DNA of 64,000 nucleotides from Plazaster borealis (taxonomy: Eukaryota > Echinodermata > Asteroidea > Forcipulatida > Labidiasteridae): positions 1,706,318 through 1,770,317 of the forward strand of contig CM037462.1 of the NCBI GenBank assembly GCA_021014325.1. The letters are read 5' to 3'. The notes beneath the pieces are model-generated. The model made no database searches, had not been told where the DNA came from, and saw only the letters and a program-made list of their open reading frames with translations. Below, in pieces: positions 9,849-22,900 of the stretch. The position numbers and the translations under genes are program-made. How positions within the stretch are numbered: the first letter of the stretch is position 1; each line of letters begins with the position of its first letter.

Positions 9849-10796
9849 GTACAAATGAATTTTACTATGGAGATTTGTGTGATATGCAGCTCTTTAAAGA
9901 GCTTTTGATTTGTTACTCAATACTCAGAAGTGTGGTTTAATGAAAATGTGTATTCTATTTGCAGTGATTGGAATTAACTGATAAATAAATTGATCATTGA
10001 AACATATTGATTCATGTGTACTTATTGGGTTCGGTTGTTTCAGCCAAAAATAAACGTTGGGCTCAATGAAGGACTGCATAAATCTTGATAGCATTGTGTA
10101 AAATGATAACCATGCGAAAATAAATAGACCCAAAAGAATTGCATAAAATGAACTAACAAACTCCACAGCATAAATGCCCCCCTCTGGCGTTCATTAGTGT
10201 CTGATAAAGCGCCCTCTCTCATTTTCGTCCTACCTCGCGTGTAGGCCGGTCCAAAGACAGGGACTGGTTTTACATGTCCAATGATTGCATTGGACATTGG
10301 TGCGCAGGTTTGCATGTAATGTTGTTTATACACAATGTAATGGTAACTACTACCACGATCCTGCCAGTTGCTCAAGGCCGCTATCTGGCGTTATTCAAGA
10401 GCCTCGAAGTGTAACGTCAGATGTTCGGGCTACCTCGGCATGCAACTCCTGTCTCTTATTCCGATCCTCTGACGTCAGAATGTGGCTGACGAAGGATATA
10501 AGTATAACAGGGGAGCAGTCAACCTGTCTGGGTTCCAAACTCCCGGCACTTCTTTCCCGTGACATGAAAAGAGGAAGAGCTTTTATCAACAAAGAGTTTT
10601 TCTCAACGAAAATTATTAATAAGCATAATTGAATAAATAAATAAATGAAACATCGGTCAATCACTCAGTGCTCGTAAACCGTACGATTTACGTCATGGAA
10701 TTTCTCACAACATTGATGCTCATTAACAGCACAAGGTGAAAGGTCACTCCAGGAAGAAATTTAGCCTTATGAACCAAAGTTATTTCTAATTGAAAA

Positions 10797-10930
10797 TAAG
10801 GCCGTGTCCGAAATGCCAGATACGGCTACGGCTGATTTCCCACGTTGAAGTATAGGACGTCCTTAGCAACACCCTTAGCTACAGTCGTAGCCGTAGCCGT
10901 AGCCGCCAAGTCGGATACGGCCTTCCTATA
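10797..10930. mobile_element. Small MITE with GGCCGTRTCCGA ends and TAGCCG repeats
   Basis: The left end AAGGCCGTGTCCGAAATGCC mirrors the right end GTCGGATACGGCCTT. The centre holds short repeats of TAGCCG. Copies lie in the paralogous blocks at about 13078-13203 and 48981-49106. Confidence 0.6.
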
Positions 10931-12440
10931 CTGTTGAATCATGAAGCTAGCTACCTCCATGGTTGAATAGTTCCTTTATGTAATTATAGTAAGTTTACTA
11001 GTAAGGGACTTCCCCTACAAAAATATATTTTTTAGTTCACGGTCAACTTTGATTGCATATAAACCCTGCAAATTAAATCTATCACAATCATTCTCTTCAA
11101 TAATAATATTTTGGATTACTCTGTAACACTGGAAATAAAAAACATTGTTTGTTTAAGCATTGGCTATTAAGCTAGTAGTGTGGACAATCCTACACAAGAA
11201 AAAAATAGAGAAGTAAAATAGATAACGTGGAAACGATGCTCGTTTTTGATACTATCAGAAACGAACCGCACGGAATGGTCTGGACTTCTTTTAGAAAACA
11301 GAATCGAAACCAGTTATTTTAAGCTATTAGCTAACGACTTTGGCAGATGCAGTTATGGTAAAGAGGCATAAGGAAGTTGTGTACAACAGTTACGTTCAAT
11401 GGTACAGAAAATGGAGACTACATCTAGTATGAACTCATGTATTATACCTTCAGTGAATGAGCTATACAAAGTGCTATTCAGTTTAGGCAGTCATTGTACT
11501 CGACAAATCTGCATCTAGACATACAACTACCTTTTACCTTTGCAGATTGGGTGTTCGTTGTAAATAATCTCATAGGTTCCATTGCACGGTCATTACTACA
11601 CTAAAGTAGCACACAGTTGCAACAGAGTCTTCATTCTGGTTTTGAAGGAATTGGTTTGGATTTATGTATTTCCATACATTTTGAAGAGTGACTATCGTCA
11701 TTAAATCCACATCTGCAGTCGATTCTCGTTATTTGTCTTTCTGTATTTTTATCTCAAATCTGGTAAGTAAAAGATTAGTTTAAGTACAATTCTGAGCAGG
11801 AAATGAAACTTGTGGTTTACTGTTTGATGATTTGAATTTTGTGTGAAGAAAATATTGTAAGTTGAGAAGCCTTATTACAGTTTACTGCATGCGGGATTCT
11901 TGAATTTATTGGGAAATATGTTTTGTTTTGTTTTGTGAAAACATTGCGTGTGTGAGAACCTCCATGATGTTATTGTAGGAAAGCCCAATAATTTTAAAGA
12001 ACAGTTTATTTATATCCCTTTTTCCAGGAAGTATTTCCAATGGGAGCTATTGTATGCTCATGTTTCAATTAATATTATATGCCAGTTTGGCGTTTTGGTA
12101 AGAATATTTTTACTGGCAATGAATGCTGGACGAGGGAAATGAGGGAGGCACCGCCCCTCCCCGATCACACACAGAATGTTTAAAGCCCTTTCTCAGGCAT
12201 CTGAAAGCACACAATTTTATGCAACAAGGGTATGTTTTCTTTCTTTCATTATTTTCTTGCAACTTCGACGGCAAATTGAGCCAAAATTTTAACAGGTTTT
12301 TTTTTTTGCACATGTGAGGATACACCAAGTGAGGATACTGGTTTTTGACAATTACCAATAAAGTTTACCCCACCTTTAACATAAAATAATGGTCAAATAA
12401 TTGAATTGTGGGTTTGTGATAAGTTGATCGCACCTCACAG

Positions 12441-12520
12441 TGGAGTGTCATGGCCGAGCGGTCGAGTGCTTTCTGTTGTTAGAGTGTGGGTTTGATTCCC
12501 GGTCACGGCACTTGTGTCCC
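12441..12520 (+). mobile_element. tRNA-derived SINE head, copy 1
   Basis: A box A-like TGGCCGAGCGG and a box B-like GGTTTGATTCC lie at tRNA spacing, and the context resembles the serine/leucine class. The anticodon arm is shortened compared with the copies at 14751 and 50647, so it is not a functional tRNA. Confidence 0.65.
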
Positions 12521-12676
12521 TGGTGAAAATCCTTAATTAATATACTGCAAAACTCAACAAATAAAAGTCTTTAACAATTGATTGGTTCGGAAATTGTAAT
12601 GCTTCGTAGCAAAAGAAAAGTTCATATAATTTATTTTATAAATATGTTTTGTTTCCTGAAGTAACAAGGAGATACA

Positions 12677-14976
12677 GTGTCTGATATAGCGCCCTCTCTC
12701 ATTTTCGGCCTAACTCGCGTGCGTCTCCTATATTATTCTGATCCTCTGACGTCAAAATGTAGCTGATGAAGGATATAAGTATAACAGGGGAGCAGTCAAC
12801 CTGTCTGGGTTCCAAACTCCCGGCACTTCTTTCCCGTTACATGAAAAGAGGAAGAGCTTTTATCAACAAAGAGTTTTTCTCAACGAAAATTTTTAATAAC
12901 AATATTGAATAAATAAGTAAATGAAACATCGGTTATCACTCACTGCTCGTAAACCGTACAATTTACGTTATGGAAGTGCTCACAACGTTGATATTCATTA
13001 TCAGCACAAGGTGAAAGGTCACTCCAGTAAGAAATCTAGCCTTATGAACCAAAGCTATATCTAATTGAAAATAATTGGGCCGTGTCCGAATTGCCAGATA
13101 CGGCTACGACTGGTTTACCGCGTTGAAGTATAGGACGTCCTTAGCAACACCCTTAGCTACAGTCGTAGCGGTAGCCGTAGCCGCCAAGTCGGATACGGCC
13201 TTCCTATACTGTTGAATCATGAAGCTAGCTACCTCCATGGTTGAATAGTTCCTTTATGTAACTATAGTAAGTTTAATAGAAAGGGACTTCCCCTACAAAA
13301 ATATATATTTTAGTTCACGGTCAACTTTGATTGCATACCCTAAACCCTGCAAATTAAATCAATCACAATCATTCTCTTCAATAATAATATTTTGGATTAT
13401 TCTGAAACACTGGAAATAAAAACCATTGTTTGTTTAAGCATTGGCTATTAAGCTAGTAGTGTGGACAATCCTACACAAGAAAAAATGGAGAAGTAAAATA
13501 GATAACGTGGAAACGATGCTAGTTTTTGATACTATCAGAAACGCACCGCACGGAATGGTCTGGACTTCTTCTAGAAAACAGAATCGAAACCAGTTATTTT
13601 AAGCTATTAGCTAACGACTTTGGCATATGCAGTTATGGTAAAGAGGCATAAGGAAGTTGTGTACAACAGTTACGTTCAATGGTACAGAAAATGGAGACTA
13701 CATCTAGTATGAACTCATGTATTATACCTTCAGTGAATGAGCTATACAAAGTGCTATTCAGTTTAGGCAGTCAATTGTACTCGACAAATCTGCATCTAGA
13801 CATACAACTACCTTTTTACCTTTGCAGATTGGGTGTTCGTTGTATATAATCTCATAGGTTCCATTGCACGGTCATTACTACACTAAAGTAGCACACAGTT
13901 GCAACAGAGTCTTCATTCTGGTTTTGAACGAAATGGTTTGGATTTATGTATTTCCGTGTAACCAAAATGACGAGTACATTTGGCAGAGTGACTATCATCA
14001 TTAAATCCCCATCTACAGTCGATTCTCGTGATTTGTCTTTCTGTATTTCCATCTCAAATCTGGTAAGTTAGTTTAAGTACAATTCTGAGCAGGAAATGAA
14101 ACTTGTGGTTTACTGTTTGGTAAAATGAAATTAAAAAAATTGTGTGAAGAAAATATTGGGAATATTGTAAGTTGAGAAGCCTTATTACAGTTTACTTCAT
14201 GCGGGATTCTTGAATTTATTGGGAAATATGTTTTGTTTTGTGAAAACATTGCGTGTGAGAACCTCCATGATGTTATTGTATGAAAGCCCAATAATTTTAA
14301 TAGACAAGTTTATTTTAAAAAAAACTTTTCCAGGAAGTATTTCCAATGGGAGCTATTGTATGCTCGTGTTTAAATTAATATTAGATGCCAGTTTAGCGTT
14401 TTGGTAAGAATAGTTTTACTGGCAATGAATGCTGGACGAGGGAAATGAGGGGGGCACCGCCCCCTCCCCGATCACAAACACAATGTGTAAGGCATGAAAC
14501 CTTTCTCAGGCATCTGAAAGCACACAATGCAACAAGGATATGTTTTCTTTCTTTCATTATTTTCTTGCAACTTCGATGGCCAATTGAGCCAAAATTTTAA
14601 CAGGTTTGTTATTTTATGCACATGTGAGGATACACCAAGTGATGATACTTGTCTTTGACAATTACCAATAAAGTTTACCCCACCTTTAACATAAAATAAT
14701 GGTCAAATAATTGAGTTGTGGGTTTGTGATAAGTTGATCGTACCTCACAGTGGAGTGTCTTGGCAGAGCGGTCGAGTGCTCTAGACTCAAGTTCCGTTGT
14801 TGTCAGAGTGTGGGTTTGATTCCCGGTCACGGCACTTGTTAATATACTGCAAAACTCAACAAATAGAAGTCTTTAAAAATTGATCGGTTCGGAAAGTTTT
14901 ATGCTTCGTAGCAAAAGAAAAGTTCAAATAATTTATTTTATAAATATGTTTTGTTTCCTGAAGTAAAAAGGAGATA
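12677..14976. repeat. Duplicated 5'-flank block, copy 2 (about 2.3 kb)
   Basis: This is a tandem second copy of 10195-12660, in the same orientation and highly similar. The left part that contains the inverted GGCGTTATTC segment in copy 1 is shorter here, because the block starts at TCTGATATAGCGCCCTCTCT and jumps to the TATA-like segment. Gene B has only one copy, so the tandem duplication is specific to the gene A flank (or was lost in B). Confidence 0.75.
14751..14840 (+). mobile_element. tRNA-derived SINE head, copy 2
   Basis: This is the same SINE as at 12441, with a complete anticodon-arm region (CTAGACTCAAG) and the B box GGTTTGATTCC. Confidence 0.65.
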
Positions 14977-15239
14977 TTAAAATATGTGCCTTCTGAAGAA
15001 ATATCCTTTAAAATCAATCTTCATTTCTGTACCACTCATAGCTACAGTGCGAGTCAAACTCGGAACAATATTGTGGTTCAAACTATTCAATAGTTAAGAA
15101 ACACCTTGTGTTATTGAATCTAGTTGATAGAATTCACAGGTGCTTTGTTCTTAATGTTTACAAGCGCTGGTTAAACTGAATGGGACTTCCCCCTAAAAAT
15201 GCCATAGCCAAAAGCAACCCAAGTACACTGTGAAGATTG

Positions 15240-16091
15240 CAGCGGCGTAACTAGGGTAAAGTTTCAGGGGGGCACAAGGGGGTGCACTTTTCTAGGGGGC
15301 ACTTCTGGCCAAGTTTCCGTTTGCCTTTTTCTGTAACACAAGCCCATGCCCGTAATCGGGGGGGGGGGTCGGACGGCCCTACTAAAAAATTTTAAAAAGT
15401 CCGCAAAAAGTAATTAATTAAAAAAGTCTGCATCGTAACTGTGACTTATTATCAATAAATTATGACATTTATAACATAACATAGTATACAAAGATGTAAA
15501 TAGAGGACGCAATGGGTGGCATACGCCGTCTTAGCATTAAATATGCAGAAATAATATTGATACAAAGCTGTAATTGAGTTGTTTTCAGATATAATAACCA
15601 ATATCATAGCGCAAAATTGTGCACCAAATGGCTTGAATTGGGCATTCTTTTTCACAAAATTTCGAACATCTGAGGGGGGGCACATCCTCCTCCCACTCCC
15701 CTGCGTCGCTACGTGACGGGCGGCGCTAACGCGCCGATGTACATTTTCTTTCATTATTCGCCCCCCAAAAAAGAAGGGAAAAAATCCTGAACACGGGCCT
15801 TAACAAGCCCCTTTTTCATCGCCCTTTTTATGTTACTTACTATTTTTTTTATAAGATAATCTGGCGTGAGTGTAAAAAAAAAAAATATTCTGCATGTAGT
15901 AGATGGAAAAATAGTTTTAAAAACATCAAAATTATCTCATCAAAGTGTATAAACTGATACATTTTACTCTGGAAATCTACAGTCACAAAAGTTCAGATTT
16001 CAAATGGTGGGGGCACCGGGGCACGGACATCACCTGGGGCCGGTGCCCCCCCCCCGTGCCCCCCCTGTGCCCCCCCTTAGTTACGCCACTG
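15240..16091. mobile_element. Non-autonomous hAT-like DNA transposon (852 bp) with 8-bp TSD
   Basis: The left end CAGCGGCGTAACTAGG and the inverted right end (TTAGTTACGCCACTG) are imperfect terminal inverted repeats of hAT type. The 8-bp target duplication GAAGATTG is present at 15232-15239 and 16092-16099. The paralogous flank of gene B has the empty site with a single GAAGATTG at 51153-51160. The ends are G-rich (runs of GGGGGC) and I see no transposase. Confidence 0.9.
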
Positions 16092-16859
16092 GAAGATTGG
16101 GCTGTACTGAAACCCGTTTGGGTTTTCAATAGATGTTTCCTATCATTCAAGGTTCCAACTCGACCTACGTACGAGGCTATGGAAACCGCTATGTAAAGGA
16201 GTACTCGTCATAGTTAAACTACTGACGACGAAGCTGTGTAAAATAAATATAGAAATTGCAGTAGAATTATGGTTGATACTGAAAGCCTCGTTATTGCAAA
16301 CGTTGGTGAAAATGAAAAATTATATTATAATTTCCTTGTGAAGTTGTTGTTATTAATACAACAGCAACTTTGCAGTCATTCTGAAACAAACACATTTCCA
16401 AAACAAACCAAGTTTATTATTTTCGTGTTTCATTTAGTCTCTTTTTGTAGTCGAAAGACAAACATGAAAGTATAAAGTTGTTTTCATATGTCAAGGCCAT
16501 TGGCTAAGAATACCGGATACACAGGAGGAAGTTTCAGGGGAAATAATATTCAACGGTAAAAAAAGTACAATGAATGCCGTCGTTCCCTACATTTTATATT
16601 TTTTTAGTCTCATTCAATTTATGCATTGAGGCCTGTTTGAGGTTTTGCTCAATAACAAAGGAGTACAGCTTCGTACCACATAACTATGAATATATCTGAA
16701 TAGATCCATGTGCAGACTAAAAACACTACTGAAAGCTTTGCTGTCGTCAACAGTTAAACTGAATTATAAGCTCACTGGAGGATTTCTCTCGAATTCGATT
16801 ACAGCATTAAACTGTTCCAACTGATATCTCAACAGTTTGTACACAACTCTAGTTCCACA

Positions 16860-16874
16860 ATGCTGAAGATTTAA
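16860..16874 (+). CDS. Four-codon upstream ORF in the gene A leader
   Basis: ATG CTG AAG ATT TAA lies 12 nt before the RPTP start codon. The same micro-ORF at the same distance precedes gene B (51642-51656). It could modulate translation initiation. Conservation between recent paralogues is weak evidence, so confidence is low. Confidence 0.3.
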   Translation: MLKI

Positions 16875-16886
16875 CGTAAAGTCATC

Positions 16887-16953
16887 ATGTCACCTCATCA
16901 AAATATCCTCGGATTGACTTTCTTGGTATTTGTTCTCGCCTGTCTCAATACTG
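16887..16953 (+). CDS. Gene A exon 1: signal peptide
   Basis: ATG is followed by a short polar start and a hydrophobic stretch ([16 protein letters not shown]) typical of a signal peptide. The exon ends in phase 1 at ACTG|GTAAGT. The gene B counterpart at 51669-51735 differs by two replacements (G to R and F to L). Confidence 0.85.
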
Positions 16954-19900
16954 GTAAGTAAACAGTTTGTTGTTTGCAAAAACGTCAAATGCCGAAAAGT
17001 TGTTTCTGTGTTGAAGTAAATTGGAGTTTTGAGGGGAGTGTAAAACAAATATTACTAGAAACTTAAAAGGGTAAACTTAGTGAGTTTTTCACTAAATCTT
17101 GGTGTAGTCAAGGTTTGGAATAAGGTGTCAGTGGTGTCTTTTTGCATAACAATCAGCTTTCATAGATGACAGCACCGTGGTAATAAGGGTCTGGTATGAG
17201 ATCAAATTGTTCCGAAATAATGACAAGATATTATTCATTTTTGAGCGAACAAAGTATAATTTACTAGAAAGGGATCTGCGACCTTCGGACACAGAATTAT
17301 ACTTAATTGTTTTCTTAATACCGTAATGAACCAATGTTAATATTTTTAATTAATCAAAGGTTAACTCAAAATCAAATAGATTAGGACAAATTATTGGCAA
17401 ATTATTTGGCACGTAATATTGTTGGTACTAAAAGGAATTTTATAAATCAGTCAAGTAGGTTTGGAATGAAGATTCGAGCATTTTAAGAATCGATGTCTTA
17501 TACCGTGCATAACTTGATTCTATTTTCGTCTACGGATTTTGGGCTTCACCATACTCTGTGATAATCGTAACCCTCCATCCTCCCGGCGGTCGTAGACCCA
17601 TGGGTTACGACAAACCATATTGTTAAATTTCTGCACTAATTTTCGAATTCTTTTCAAAAATTGTAATGCACCCAATTTGGTTCACTTAAAATCTTGAAAT
17701 ATAAGATCAAAAGAAATCTCAAAATTTGTACACATACGGTTCGTTTGTAACTCTCCGGCCTACAATCTTCGTCACAACCACACTGCACCCATGGAGGAAG
17801 AAAATATTTTCTTCCTCCATGCTACACCACACCTAGCCTGAACATCTGACGTCACACTTCGGGGCTCGTGAATAACGCCATATACCTGCCTTAAGTGCCT
17901 GGCCGGATCCTGCCAGATGTACCTTTGACCTTGCATCCATTTCACACGGAGATTCGCAGTCAATTCACCCGTACATGTACACATAATTACATAGTGAATA
18001 AAACAACATTACACGCATGTACGAACATTATGCACACGCTGCATACAGACGATCGAAAGTGCAAGTTGACAAACTACATCACCTCGGACCAATCATAACA
18101 CAGATTGGAAAGCTTACGTCACTGCACGTTTATCCAATGAAACAATTGTATCCAATGAAACCACGGGGCCTGTAAGACCAGTGCCTGTATTATCAGACAG
18201 GGGGACCAGTCTTCACTACACCATGCCCTACTACATCAATGTATTGTGGTTGTATCTCACACGATGGGGGCGCTTCTCTTTGATACAAATCTTCGATTGG
18301 CCACGAACTGATAATGAACTGTACAATTGATTTTATGCAGGGTTACCTATATAAGGTATTGGTTGACATTGTGAATAATTTGTACTAAGTTTATTGCCTT
18401 GCAGATGCATTATAATTTGTAGCTAACATGTGTGTCGATTTGTTACAGAAGCGTTAAAGGGACATGGAGAAAAAAGACAAGTCATTATTATATGACTTAA
18501 TATCTCATAATTATGATTTAGTACAAGTCACAAGTTTCCCTTATATCTAATATAAGCCATCATTTTTACAAATTTAATCATATATTTATATATCTCATAT
18601 GACTTAAGTACAAGTTATAAATATGTCCTTTTTTTTCTTTCTCTCTCAATGTCCCTTTAACGCTTCCGTAGTTTGTGGAGGGTTACTACAGTTCATAAGA
18701 AAGGTGTAGTTCGGTACTTGCAGCGTGTGTCGTTCACTTCCAATAATGGCTAAGTTTTAGATTGCAAGGGATCTATAACATTTTCTATAACATTTTCTGT
18801 CAATTCGAGGTAGATAGCAAGTTTGCACACAAAAAGGAAACAATTCAACGAACACGGAAGTAACTCAATGACGTGAAAAACCGGTTGTAACGCGACCGCC
18901 GTGAACCAGACTACTGCAGTATGCGGTCTTTGCACATCATGTTAAAAGCTAGAGGGCGCAGGACTAACCATCTGATCCGTAAAAATACTGCAAGGTTGTT
19001 ACGGGGGAATCACAAAACAGAGCATCAGAAGGAGTTTCCTTGAGATTTTAATTTCAAAGAAAAAGGCAATCGACGATAAAGGGTAGTTGCAATGCACGGG
19101 GGAATTATTGCGATTTTGCGCAAAGAAAAGCGTAATAACAATTATAGGCATTGTCGTAAACCACATGTAGGCTACATACAGAAAGCTCTCAACAATCAAG
19201 CCTCATTTTCTCAAATGATAACTCAATTTTCAAAGGGTAATTTAAAGAGTCGTTTCTTGTTTGACTGACGTTGACTATAGGCTAAAGTTGTGGGGAATGT
19301 CCACATTTCCCCTGGATACATTACTTCGTACAGAATTGCTTCTCGGGAAAAGCTCTTGGTGGCGCCCTGCATCGGCGGTGCCGCACGATAATCTCTTGAA
19401 AACCCATGAAGAACTGAAGATTTAAAATAACAAATATTTAATATTTGTCAGTGATGATGAGTTTGAGTCTTACTTCTTCATGCCTTTTTACAATCTTGTA
19501 ATTTGTATAAGAACACCACCGTTTAAGTAGCAGTGCACCATCTTGGTTAACACATAGAGCAAGGAACAGACGAAGGTCATTCAACGACACTTTCATTTTG
19601 ACATTTCTTTGTCCGGTCTTTTATCGGCAAATAATCAGCATATTTGAAAAGGACAGGTCCCCTCCCCTAAGTGCGGGGAACTCGGCTTCAACGGAGTCCG
19701 TCCGGCAAGGTGTGTTGAAGTTTAGAAAAAAATAGATGTACCATGGAAGTTTATTTTGAGAGTGCTTTGTGCTTCGCTCAGTCCCAGCGCCCCATGCAAA
19801 GGAGCTGAGATGAGTTGGCTGGCGTAAGCACAGGAGCATTTTACCATTCCCCCGACCTATAATAACCCCGGTCACCTTTTCCTGCTAACGAAAGATTCGA

Positions 19901-22900
19901 CTATCATTCCAAATAATTATTGTCGTAATTTGCCTTGTACAAAAAAAGGAGGCTCAATCGCAACATTCTTCTCACTTATCCATGGAGCCTGTCTGCTTTA
20001 TCATATCGTGCGTGTACATGGTGTGATTGTGCCAACTGCAGTACAATCGTTCCCATCATGCCTCACTACATCATGAACAAGAATTGGTACAAGTTTATCA
20101 GCCCATTCCAGCGGTCTTGGATGAGACCGCTGGAGTCGAGCGAAGCTTTGTGCATGTTCTTAGATGTTTTAAAGTTGATGCGTTGTCTGAGTGGTAACCA
20201 ATTGTAATTGTTGAAGGAGTGTGGAGACATGTGCATATTTGGGTCGTGAGAAAGTGATACGTGCAGCATTGTTTTGAGCCTTTTATTATTTTACTGTCTT
20301 TATTATATAAACGGACGAGATACACTTCTGAATTTATGATACCGATATACTCAATTATCCAGACGTAGGTTTCGCCCTTCAATTACAAGAAAATCAAACC
20401 TCACAGATTTCTACTAGCGGTGAAAATCCTGCTGGTCGTGCTGTGGATAATAACACCAACACACTTTCAATTACGGGTAAGTTTACTTATTTAACTCACA
20501 AATTAAGCAAATTTTTATTTGTTATGTCATAAATAAATTAATCGGTTGACTTCACGGGGGAATGAAAATACGATTTAATTATCTATTTTGAAGAAATTAG
20601 TTATGATAATTTGTAAAATTTTGTAAAACTTTCAATGTGTAGAACCATCATTTTCGTTTGATACACTTACATCTTACAGTGTTCACATGTAATTTGAATG
20701 CGTTCAAAACTTCAAAGTTAACTTATTTCCTTTTTAATTCATCTTTCAAATTCATTTTAATGTGGATATTTTGTAAAGCATCAATCCCGGTTCAATATTT
20801 TAGTCTGCCTTAAACTGAAATTGTATATAAACACAATAGGTGGTGTTTTCTGGTCCTGCAGAAAGACAAAACGAACATAAAAAATTAATGACTGGCAATT
20901 CGCGTAAGGAGCGGAACCAAAGACCTTCAGATTTTATCTTTAAAAAAACATTTAAATGTGTATTTATTTAAAGGAACATTACATAATTCGTTTTTGCTAA
21001 CAAAACAGTTAAGCACTTTATATAATCCACCATATACATAAACTGACAAACCTGTAGAAGTTTGAGATTGATCGGCCATCTGGGTCACGAGAAAATAGTG
21101 AAAAACCGATTACACATTTGCATGTGTCATACAATGCATTAATAAAACGCTCATGAGCGATAAACTCCAATCGGAAATTAGTTTTGTTTATTTCTCATCA
21201 AATATGGCATTTCAAACAGAAATATTTCTAGGGATGTTTTCTACTATCATCATCATTAGACCGGGTAAGTTTTATGTAAATCTGTGATCTTAAAGAAAAT
21301 TTTAATTACCAGTTCTGTAACGTTCCTTTAACAATGTTTGATTTCAGATGATGCAGCCAATCCATGGTGGAAAGTGAACCTCGGTGACACCTACTGCCTC
21401 AAGAAGATCACTTTGTCTTATGGACCTATGAGTGGTGAGCGTATCTTCATTTATTACTCTGTATTTTTTATTTAAGTTTGACGCGTTCATCTTGAACTAT
21501 TCACTGGTTTTTTATGAGTTTCCTTTTTTGCTCGGTTTCTACGTTTTTGGCTTTCCCAAGATTGAAGGCTGTTTCAGGAAAGATTCATTTGTGCAAGTCA
21601 TTATTCATTGAAATTTATGAGAATTTATTTGAATGTATGAGAAAATCGACTCCTCTCGTCCCTAATAAGTTCCTTTGACTCCTCCCGGATGGATGATTGC
21701 AGGTGGGGGTCAAAGCGAAGGAGCTGTGGTGAGGGCTGGTTTGAGTTCCGATTATCTACAGAACGGAATGATTGGATCACCCTTAACTCTGTCTCAAGCT
21801 CAAAGTGGACAGATAAACGAGTTTACCCTGGACCCGACTATCATCGCTCGATATGTGAGTGTAGATATTCCAACGAGCAATGGAGTAACAAAGTCATTAG
21901 TCCTTGGTGAGGTCGAGGTTGATGAAATTACTCAGAGTGAAGACGATACCATGTCCTCGGGTGAGTAGCAAGAAGCCTCAAGGAAAAAATGCCAGTACAT
22001 TTTTATATCAAGGTAGCGAGAAACTTCGTCTCCCTGAGTCTACTTTCTAAAACTATGCCAAGTCAACTTTTTGGTTTTCTGTAAATCCTCTTGATAAGAT
22101 AAATTATAAAGTCAAGTCAATTTATTTAAGAGAATAAGTCATCTTAGCGAGATTTTCTCGTTATCTGGAGAAGTGGTATTGCACGTATATGAACCTCCTT
22201 AATTTCTGATCATTCAAAATACAACAAATCCCCGATGTGGTACGGCAGTTTTTGTTTTTTTATAAGAAATCGCCTAACATCACAAGACTGGACAGCCACT
22301 TCAGGTGAGGGCTATACTTAACTGATTTGGGCTGTCGACTCAATTCAATTCTCACCAGGGGCACGTTGCCAACTACTCCTTGGGCTGAAACAGGTTTACC
22401 CCCTCCACAGTCCGTAAGGGTGTAGGTATGGGTATCATCCACTAGGAGCCTTGACATGGTAGAGAAAAATGCACCACCTTCCCAACTTGTTACGAAACAG
22501 TTATGGTTAAGTGCCTTGCTCAAGGGCGCAAGTGTCATGACCGGGGTTCGAACCCACACTCTGCTGCTGACAACACCAGAGGTAGGTGATGGGATGTGCC
22601 TTCGATGGTAGAGACGTGGGATTTGGCACAAAGTCAGCGTATATCATGAGAAAGATGTTCGGCTATATAGGGCCATCGCAGATTTGTCCTGTGAAAAGAT
22701 ATAGGTAGAATATAATGGCAGCCACTTTGGAAAAGTTTAAAAGGTGCTTGTTATTTTACCTAGTTGTTTTCAAAATTCAAATTTACTATGGCCCTACAGC
22801 CAGATATCTTTCTCTGACTGTGTGACAAATTTCATGCTTGTATCATCAAAGGTAATATTGCCCGAATATTATGTTGCCTTGCTACCCCAAAACATGAGGA

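Larger units (their letters stand above)
10195..12660. repeat. Duplicated 5'-flank block, copy 1 (about 2.4 kb)
   Basis: This block recurs immediately downstream at 12677-14976 and again before gene B at 48394-50880. Shared landmarks, in order, are a CRE-like TGACGTCA near a TATA-like GATATAAGTATAA, a (TAGCCG)-rich palindromic MITE, and a tRNA-derived SINE near the right end. No open frame is shared by all copies, so I call it non-coding. It may be a composite of older mobile elements or a duplicated regulatory region. Confidence 0.75.

Noticed and set aside
10395..10664. Minus-strand open frame of 89 codons in the flank block
   Set aside because: It is not preserved in the copies at 12.7 and 48.4 kb and shows no known motif; likely chance.
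17772..17984. Minus-strand frame, longer in the gene B copy (52545-52877)
   Set aside because: The frame is interrupted differently in the two paralogues and overlaps an inverted non-coding repeat.
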